Shown here in pieces: positions 52,160 to 57,725 of a stretch of DNA of 57,725 bases (positions are counted from its first letter, which is position 1; each line of letters starts with the position of its first letter). Both the position numbers and the translations under genes were made by a program. Origin of the DNA: Akkermansiaceae bacterium UBA7890. GTDB lineage: Bacteria; Verrucomicrobiota; Verrucomicrobiia; Verrucomicrobiales; Akkermansiaceae. Where the stretch lies: the NCBI GenBank assembly GCA_002501065.1, contig DLRK01000050.1:1-57725 (forward strand), in the 5' to 3' direction. Under the pieces are notes generated by a model. That model did not search any database. It was not told the origin of the DNA and worked only from the letters and a program-made list of their open reading frames with translations.

Positions 52160-53257
52160 ATGAAATTCCGGATCGCAAGGGATGCCTTCCTAGACAGCCT
52201 TCAGCAGGTACAGCATGTGGTCAGCACCCGGACGACCCTTCCAATCCTGTCCAATGTCCTGATCGAAGCCAAGGGCGACGAACTGCGCCTCACTACGACC
52301 GATCTCGATGTCGGAGTGAGCGGCACGGCGGAAGCCGAGATCTCCAAGGAGGGGTCGACCACGATGCCGGTCAAGCGTCTGGTCAGTATCATTCGGGAGC
52401 TTCCGGATGCGGAGGTGGAAATTGCGGTGGATTCCAAGGATGTGGCCTCCATCACCTGCGGCCCGAGTTTTTTCAAGATCATCGGTCTGGCTCACGGGGA
52501 GTTCCCGCCCCTTCCGGATTTCAAGGAAGCGAAGGAATACAAGATTCCACAGGGACTCCTGCGCGAGAGCCTCAAGAAAACGTCCTACGCGATATCGAAT
52601 GACGAGACCCGCTATGTCCTGAACGGAATCTTTACGGCCTTCAAGGAGGGCAAGCTCACCCTGGTGGCTACCGATGGTCGCCGACTCGCCATGGTGGAGA
52701 ATGACCTCGAGTTTCCAGCAAGCAACGAAACGGATTTCATTATTCCGACCAAGGCGGTGCAGGAGTTGCAGCGTCTGCTTGGTGGGGAGGGTGATGCCAT
52801 TGCGAGGTTGAGTGACAATCAGATCGTCTTTGAGGTGGGATCCAGCGTGATCGTCTCCAAGTTGATCGAGGGAAACTACCCCAACTACCGTCAGGTCATT
52901 CCGGGGGACGCGAAGGAGACGCTCAGTCTGAGCCGGGAGGCACTTCTGGAAACGGCCCGGCGGGTCTCTCTCCTCTCCTCCGAGAAATCGAACTCGGTGA
53001 AACTGGTGGTGGGGGACGGGAGCATTAATGTCACAGCCAATTCACCGGACATCGGGGAAGCCAAGGAATCCATGGCCGTGAGTTACAGCGGCAAGGAGAT
53101 TGCCATTGCCTTTAATCCGGAGTTTCTGATGGCGCCGCTCCGCAACCTGGAGGACGAGGAAATCCAACTCGACCTCATCGATGAGATGAGCCCAGGGGTT
53201 CTGCGCGGCAGCGGTTCCTTTCTCTACGTGCTGATGCCCATGCGGGTGACGACGTAG
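52160..53257 (+). CDS. dnaN: DNA polymerase III sliding clamp, beta subunit
   Basis: 365 residues from ATG 52160 (MKFRIARDAFLDSLQQV), the usual clamp length. Three repeated clamp domains: VVSTRTTLPILSNVLIEAKGDELRL, YAISNDETRYVLNGIFTAFKEGKLTLVATDGRRLA, and a C-terminal segment ending VLRGSGSFLYVLMPMRV, the standard clamp terminus. It tethers DNA polymerases to DNA, including the DinB and PolIII encoded here. The frame is open back to 52094 but homology starts at 52160. Confidence 0.96.
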   Translation: MKFRIARDAFLDSLQQVQHVVSTRTTLPILSNVLIEAKGDELRLTTTDLDVGVSGTAEAEISKEGSTTMPVKRLVSIIRELPDAEVEIAVDSKDVASITCGPSFFKIIGLAHGEFPPLPDFKEAKEYKIPQGLLRESLKKTSYAISNDETRYVLNGIFTAFKEGKLTLVATDGRRLAMVENDLEFPASNETDFIIPTKAVQELQRLLGGEGDAIARLSDNQIVFEVGSSVIVSKLIEGNYPNYRQVIPGDAKETLSLSREALLETARRVSLLSSEKSNSVKLVVGDGSINVTANSPDIGEAKESMAVSYSGKEIAIAFNPEFLMAPLRNLEDEEIQLDLIDEMSPGVLRGSGSFLYVLMPMRVTT

Positions 53258-53274
53258 GGCAGTCCTGGCAAAAT

Positions 53275-53290
53275 CCCCGGAGAGCCGGGG
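53275..53290. terminator. Hairpin between convergent dnaN and the CotH gene
   Basis: CCCCGG (53275-53280) and CCGGGG (53285-53290) pair perfectly around an AGAG loop, 17 bases after the dnaN stop. No T-run follows. It is symmetric and could act on both transcripts. Confidence 0.4.
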
Positions 53291-53356
53291 TTCCCGGAAA
53301 CTGATCAATGAGGGGAAGGCTTTTCGCCACCTTCCATGGGTTGAACCCGTCGGTTC

Positions 53357-56062
53357 TCATTCGAGTTCCTCGTTCGTCCTGCTTTTGTGCTCCCGGAGAA
53401 AGGCGGCAATTCTAGGGCGACTGTTCTTCACTTTCGCCGGATCAAGGTCGATTTTCAGAATTCCTGCCACAAACTGGAGGATTCCCTGGAGGTCTTCGCT
53501 CCATGGGGTGGAGATAATATCCAGGGCCGTTTCGCCCTCGTCATTCCTGGCGTCCATATTGATCCGGTTCTTGACCAGTAGTTTGACCATGTCGAGATGA
53601 CCGAAGAAAGCCGCTGAGTGCAGACTGGTTGATCCGTCTTTGTTCGTGGAGTTGATTCTGGCGCCCGCGGCGAGCAGCAACTCCGCGGCCTTCAGTTGTC
53701 CCGACAGAGCCGTCCAGGCAAGGGGAGTGATTCCGTTGAGGTCCTGCCTGTTGACGTCTATTCCGTCCTCGGCAAGTTGGGCTTTGAGGCTTTCAAGATC
53801 ACCGGTTTTGGCGGATTCCCAGATATTGGCACCAGCCTGCTTCGGTAGAGCCGAGCCTGGCTTGGCACCCGCTTTGCGCAGCAGGATTGCCACTTTGGGC
53901 CGATCTTCCCTTATCTGTTTCAGATCCGGTTGGATCTGCAGTAATCCTCCCACGAATTGAATGATGCCCTGGAGTTCATCGCTCCAGGGTGCGGAGGCAA
54001 TGTCGAAGGGAGTGGCACCATCGTGGTTACGGAGATTGATGCCGGCTTCATGATCGATCAGGATCCGGATGACCTCCAGGCGACCAAGAAAAGCGGCACC
54101 ATGGATGGCGGTCTCATTTTTCCGGTTCACGGCATTCACGTCGGCTCCCTTTTCGAGAAGGAACTCCACGGCTTTCGATTTTCCGGTCAGAGCCGCCAGA
54201 GCAAGGGGAATAGAACCAAGAGGATCCTGGGCATCGACATCCACACCCTTGGCCAGCTGCGCCTCAATTCCCGCAATGTCACCTTTCATGGCTGCATTCC
54301 AGATCGAATCCGAAGCCAGCCCGTTGGCGGCAAAAGAGGGGATGGCCGGAGGCGGCTCAGGGATTTTACTCCACGGGGGCATTCCGTCTGAAATTTCTGC
54401 AACAAGATCAGCGCGGCGTGTCCTGATGAACTTCCGGAGTTCTTCCAGTTTATCGCTAAAAGCCGATTGAGCAGGAATCACATGTGGAAGGAGCAGCTTT
54501 TCCAGGCGCTTGGTTTCTGCGATCAGAGCATTTTCGTCCCATTGCTCCCTGAGCAATTGTTGCAAGGTTCGGGCATAGCGCTCACGACCCGATTTGGATT
54601 GATACAGTTTGTGGGCGATCATCCCCTTGGTTTTGACCGAAATGGGCGCCTTGGGATCGTAGCCGAGTTCACTGTATTTGACGAAGAGGGCGTCAGCTCC
54701 CCAGGGGAGGAAGTGGAATCTGCCATTCTCCGGATTGAGGTAGGTGAAGAAATTATTGTGGTTCCCGGTGTAGCCGTCCCAGAATCCGATGAGGCCTTCA
54801 AGAGCCCAGAATCGGTAGAAGGCATCAAGGTCGACCAGTTCCCCAATGAGTTTTTCGGGGTCAGAGTCCACTCGGTCACTTTCAAGGAGGTCGATGAGCT
54901 GCTTGATCATGGCACGCCCCCGCTTGTCCTTGCCGAACTTTTTCTCGAAGCTGCCTTCCCATCCCTCCCGGAAGTCGGTCACCGTTCCTTCGTAAAGAGT
55001 TCCGTTGCTATTCCCGAATTCGCGTCTGACAAAGGGCTTGCGAATTGTTTCGACATGGGAATAGACGCCGAGGTTGACTCCGTTGACGGAGACCTTTGCA
55101 AAGGCGCATCGGGGCGCCGGGGACCCGGAACGGTTGAACATCGAGTATCCCATATACTGATCCACCAAAGCGGCGTCCTGCTTGTTGTTGTTGAGGGTGA
55201 GAGTGGTCAGTCCCTCGATCGCGCCGTTCCCGTCCCCGTGGTTCAGTTTTACCTTGAGCGATGGTCGGGAAGCGCTCTGTGAGCCAAGGAAGCCCTTCTT
55301 GCGGATTCCGATATTGGGGAACCTGTGGTCATCGATCGTGATGCTGGCATCCACATAGGTATAGGGGCTGTCGATCGGCGCTTTCTTCCGTTCTTCATTG
55401 AGGACTTCAAAAAGGTTTCGAGTTTGATTCCGGATGGTATCCCAGTCCTCCTCTTTCATCGTAATCTGAATGGCGAGGACCCGGTCAGCAGGGAAGATCT
55501 CATCGAGAGTGAGATCTTCGTCGCTTGCTGATCTGGCAGCCTGGAGCCTGCTATTTCTTTTTCCAGGCGTCGGATTCTCGAAGAACACGATCTTGGACGA
55601 ATCGATGCGGTCGCCCTCGGAGGCGTGTCCGAAGGATTCTCCATTTCTCACAGAGGGAAAGTGTGGGTCGAATGCGCTGACAGCCTTCTTGTCAACCATG
55701 CGAACGGCTGCCAGATATTCACCGGAGCCATCCAACTTGAAGCTGGCATGGAGATTCCCCTGATCCGGGCGCCGATCCTTTCCGGACGCAAAGACGATGG
55801 TGTATGAACCGGATTCCAGGGAGCGTTCGGGGAATCGCCATTTCAGAGGGTCTTTTTCGTCATCGCTCAGGGTAAAATCTGCCAGGTTGATGCTTTTGGT
55901 GCCCTTATTGAAGAGTTCGATCCAATCCGGGTAATCCCCGTCTTCGTCTGCAAATTCCTGGTTTCCCCGGGCCATTACTTCGGAAATAACCAGTTCGGCA
56001 TTTACTGAAGAAAAGAGAGAGCAGAGGAGAATGGCCAGGGGGAGGGCGGTTTCCGTTTTCAT
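53357..56062 (-). CDS. Secreted lamin-tail, CotH-kinase and ankyrin-repeat fusion protein
   Basis: 901 residues with a signal peptide (ALPLAILLCSLFSSVNA). Domain order: a lamin-tail domain at about 23-135 (LVISEVMARGNQEFADEDGDYPDWIELFN), a CotH-kinase-like domain at about 190-550 (RPSLKVKLNH, GVYSHVETI, GNHNNFFTY, FLPWGADALF at about 449-456), then two ankyrin blocks at about 586-735 and 745-895 that are copies of each other. CotH proteins are atypical secreted kinases of surface proteins. In the PWDxD-type motif one Asp is replaced (PWGAD), a change also seen in other family members, so activity is uncertain. Lamin-tail plus CotH is common in Verrucomicrobiota; the ankyrin tail is unusual. 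Confidence 0.83.
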   Translation of the reverse strand: MKTETALPLAILLCSLFSSVNAELVISEVMARGNQEFADEDGDYPDWIELFNKGTKSINLADFTLSDDEKDPLKWRFPERSLESGSYTIVFASGKDRRPDQGNLHASFKLDGSGEYLAAVRMVDKKAVSAFDPHFPSVRNGESFGHASEGDRIDSSKIVFFENPTPGKRNSRLQAARSASDEDLTLDEIFPADRVLAIQITMKEEDWDTIRNQTRNLFEVLNEERKKAPIDSPYTYVDASITIDDHRFPNIGIRKKGFLGSQSASRPSLKVKLNHGDGNGAIEGLTTLTLNNNKQDAALVDQYMGYSMFNRSGSPAPRCAFAKVSVNGVNLGVYSHVETIRKPFVRREFGNSNGTLYEGTVTDFREGWEGSFEKKFGKDKRGRAMIKQLIDLLESDRVDSDPEKLIGELVDLDAFYRFWALEGLIGFWDGYTGNHNNFFTYLNPENGRFHFLPWGADALFVKYSELGYDPKAPISVKTKGMIAHKLYQSKSGRERYARTLQQLLREQWDENALIAETKRLEKLLLPHVIPAQSAFSDKLEELRKFIRTRRADLVAEISDGMPPWSKIPEPPPAIPSFAANGLASDSIWNAAMKGDIAGIEAQLAKGVDVDAQDPLGSIPLALAALTGKSKAVEFLLEKGADVNAVNRKNETAIHGAAFLGRLEVIRILIDHEAGINLRNHDGATPFDIASAPWSDELQGIIQFVGGLLQIQPDLKQIREDRPKVAILLRKAGAKPGSALPKQAGANIWESAKTGDLESLKAQLAEDGIDVNRQDLNGITPLAWTALSGQLKAAELLLAAGARINSTNKDGSTSLHSAAFFGHLDMVKLLVKNRINMDARNDEGETALDIISTPWSEDLQGILQFVAGILKIDLDPAKVKNSRPRIAAFLREHKSRTNEELE

Positions 56063-56221
56063 GAGAATGAGTGCTTCAGGAGGGCGGGAATCCTTCGAGC
56101 ATTGTGAGATTGCCGCTATTATTACAACCCCCTGTCATTGTAATGCGTGATTTGAGGAGAGAGTCCGCGGCGCTGGAATCCATAAATCGAGGCAAGGCTG
56201 GAGAAAAGGCCCCTGCCGGTT

Positions 56222-56860
56222 CTACAAGGTTGCAGAAGTGTGCTTTCTCAAGAAGTTCCTGATGAATTTCATCCCTGCTTTCTGACTTTTCTCGGGATGA
56301 AACTGGGTAGCGATCAGGCGGCCGCGTTGAATGGCCCCGGGGAAGGTGACTCCGTATTCCGTTTCTGCCGCGATCAGGGAGGAGTCGAGGGGAGTGGGGA
56401 AATAAGAGTGTACGTAGTAGAAGTAGGGAGTCTCTCCCAGGTCTGTCCACGGGGCTCTGGAAGCATCGCTGAGAGTCACACTGTTCCATCCCATATGAGG
56501 AACCTTCAGTTCACTTCGGGGAAAACGGGTCACCTGTCCCTGGAATACGGAAAGGCCTTTGACCCCGGGCGATTCTTCGCTTCCTTCAAAGAGGAGCTGG
56601 TATCCGATGCATATCCCAAAGAAGGGTTTGTCAGCCTTGATCCAGTTGACGAGGGGTTCGACGAGTCCAAGGCTGTCGAGCTTGGCCATGCAGTCTCCAA
56701 AAGCTCCCTGACCAGGAAAAAAGATGATCTCAAGATCATCCATCTGCTCCGGTGCGGTGACGAGTCGAGGGAGGGCACCGAGGGTTTCCAGCGCCTTGAT
56801 GAGGCTGCGGATGTTGCCGCCGCCGTAGTCGATGACGCCGATCTGGGATTCAGGAGGCAA
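56222..56860 (-). CDS. hisH: Imidazole glycerol phosphate synthase glutaminase subunit
   Basis: 212 residues starting at TTG 56860; no ATG or GTG lies between the upstream stop and the conserved IGVIDYGGGNIRSL. Class I glutaminase with nucleophile Cys in FFGICIGYQLLFEGSEE, and the His-Pro-Glu of IATQFHPEKSQ. It supplies ammonia to HisF for imidazole ring closure in histidine synthesis. hisB lies 48 bases upstream on the same strand; hisA and hisF are not in the window. Confidence 0.92.
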   Translation of the reverse strand: MPPESQIGVIDYGGGNIRSLIKALETLGALPRLVTAPEQMDDLEIIFFPGQGAFGDCMAKLDSLGLVEPLVNWIKADKPFFGICIGYQLLFEGSEESPGVKGLSVFQGQVTRFPRSELKVPHMGWNSVTLSDASRAPWTDLGETPYFYYVHSYFPTPLDSSLIAAETEYGVTFPGAIQRGRLIATQFHPEKSQKAGMKFIRNFLRKHTSATL

Positions 56861-56908
56861 GAGGCGAAAACTGGAAAGTCGATGTATGTGGGGATCTGTG
56901 ATCCGGCG

Positions 56909-57505
56909 CTAGAGGGTTTCCTTGGTGCTGGGAACGCCTTTCACACGGGGATCGCGGTTCACCGCAACCCGCAGGGCACGAGCCAGCGACTTGAAGGTGC
57001 TTTCAGCAATGTGGTGTCCGTCGCGGCCGTAGAAGACTTCCACGTGTATGTTGGCGCGAAGGTTGGAGGCGAGAGCGCGGAAGAATTCCTCCACCAGGCT
57101 GAAGGGGAAGTTCTGTGCATCCGGGGTGTCTTCCGGGGTGTGAAATTCAAGCCAGGGCCGATTGCTGAGGTCGACTACAACCCGTGAGAGGGTTTCGTCC
57201 ATGGGGACGTAGGCGTGTCCGTACCGGGCGATGCCCTGCTTGTCACCGAGGGCTTCCCGCAGGCATTCGCCGAGCACGATGCCGCTGTCCTCGACCGTGT
57301 GATGGTAGTCGACTTCAACATCACCGCTGACCTTGAGTTCGAGATCGATCAGTGAATGCCGCGAGAGGAGAGTGAGCATGTGATCGAAGAAGGGGATTCC
57401 CGTTTCGATCGTCGATTTGCCGCTGCCGTCGAGATCGAGATTCAGGCGCACATCGGTCTCGGCGGTATTCCGCGACTGGTTCGCCGAGCGGGGATTCTGC
57501 GACAT
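56909..57505 (-). CDS. hisB: Imidazoleglycerol-phosphate dehydratase
   Basis: 198 residues from ATG 57505 (MSQNPRSANQSRN), the length of the monofunctional plant/bacterial enzyme without the N-terminal phosphatase of E. coli HisB. Manganese-binding histidine motifs are present: FFDHMLTLLSRHS, VDYHHTVEDSGI, and DGHHIAESTFKSLARAL. It dehydrates imidazole-glycerol phosphate to imidazole-acetol phosphate. It precedes hisH and follows the end of a membrane-protein gene. Confidence 0.93.
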   Translation of the reverse strand: MSQNPRSANQSRNTAETDVRLNLDLDGSGKSTIETGIPFFDHMLTLLSRHSLIDLELKVSGDVEVDYHHTVEDSGIVLGECLREALGDKQGIARYGHAYVPMDETLSRVVVDLSNRPWLEFHTPEDTPDAQNFPFSLVEEFFRALASNLRANIHVEVFYGRDGHHIAESTFKSLARALRVAVNRDPRVKGVPSTKETL

Positions 57506-57527
57506 GTTGTGGCTGATGGTTTGGGAT

Positions 57528-57725
57528 CTATTTCTTTTTCCTTCCGAGCAAGGCCGCAGCAAGGGCCCCAAGAATGACCAGGACGAGTACGATAACGAGA
57601 ACCACCTGCGTCTTGGAGCCACTCCCCTGTTCGGCCTCCTGAGGGGATGCCCCGGAGGGGGAAGGGGTGACCGTGTCAGGATCTCCGCTACCCTTGGGTT
57701 TGGGTTTGGGCTTCGGTTCGGGCTT
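57528..57725 (-). CDS. C-terminal end of an unrecognised tail-anchored protein, cut by window edge
   Basis: The minus-strand frame entering from the right edge reads 65 codons to a TAG at 57528-57530. It starts with a Lys-Pro repeat (KPEPKPKPKPKG), then a Ser/Thr/Glu linker, one hydrophobic helix (VVLVIVLVLVILGALAAALL) and a final GRKKK. This is a single-pass membrane anchor with a positive cytoplasmic end, so the bulk of the protein is probably outside the cytoplasm or tethered by a flexible linker. hisB starts 22 bases downstream. The rest of the gene is outside the window; no function can be given. Confidence 0.6.
   Translation of the reverse strand, partial: KPEPKPKPKPKGSGDPDTVTPSPSGASPQEAEQGSGSKTQVVLVIVLVLVILGALAAALLGRKKK

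Noticed and set aside
1..57725. CRISPR array, rRNA genes, tRNA genes, prophage
   Set aside because: No regularly spaced repeats, no rRNA-like segments, no cloverleaf with T-arm other than the tmRNA, and no phage structural genes were seen.

Overview
The window looks like chromosomal DNA from a Verrucomicrobiota/Planctomycetota-type bacterium, most likely Verrucomicrobiota. The reasons are a microcompartment operon with the gene order known from that superphylum, a DUF1080 (3-keto-disaccharide hydrolase) protein, a bactofilin, a giant alpha-2-macroglobulin, VIT/von Willebrand proteins and a CotH/lamin-tail surface protein, all in GC-rich DNA. The cell is Gram-negative: there is a Kdo pathway gene (kdsB), a probable outer-membrane beta-barrel and many exported proteins.

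Layout. 1-8.9 kb: a 5'-truncated IS3-family transposase fragment cut by the window edge, a GH127 glycosidase, tmRNA (ssrA), a PlsC acyltransferase, a GNAT acetyltransferase, a HEAT+DUF1080 protein, bactofilin, a LON-domain protein and a putative beta-barrel. 9-19 kb: a sugar-degrading bacterial microcompartment (BMC) locus. A leftward arm (deoR-type regulator, rhamnulokinase, FMN-dependent lactate dehydrogenase) diverges from a tight ten-gene rightward operon: PduL, BMC-H, BMC-H, acyl kinase, BMC-H, BMC-P, CoA-acylating aldehyde dehydrogenase, BMC-P, BMC-P, class II aldolase. Between the arms is a 42-bp nested dyad, the best operator candidate. 19-27 kb: a VIT+vWA protein, a second vWA protein, an OmpR-type two-component pair, DNA polymerase IV and a DUF3820 protein. 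27-33.5 kb: a 2039-residue alpha-2-macroglobulin. 33.6-41 kb: leftward TPR/coiled-coil protein, PolX, EEP-family protein, dnaX and an OppF-like ATPase. 41-43 kb: a secreted-protein gene broken by five homopolymer frameshifts. 43-50 kb: gpmI; a leftward kdsB-pyrG-nagZ cluster; a sodium:solute symporter. 50-53 kb: dnaA and dnaN. 53-57.7 kb: a lamin-tail/CotH/ankyrin fusion, hisH, hisB and the tail of a membrane-anchored protein.

How the genes work together. Rhamnulokinase makes L-rhamnulose-1-phosphate. The aldolase splits it (or fuculose-1-phosphate) into DHAP and L-lactaldehyde. The microcompartment would hold the aldehyde while the dehydrogenase makes lactyl-CoA, PduL makes lactyl phosphate, and the kinase yields ATP plus lactate. 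The FMN dehydrogenase could then oxidise lactate to pyruvate. Rhamnose/fucose isomerases and a lactaldehyde reductase are not in the window. This pathway is known from planctomycetes. The less expected items are the nested operator, three BMC-H paralogs with different pore motifs, the homopolymer-frameshifted surface gene, the DnaX zinc-site change, and the CotH-ankyrin fusion with an internal duplication.

All calls come from reading the sequence and recognising families by eye. No database search was possible.
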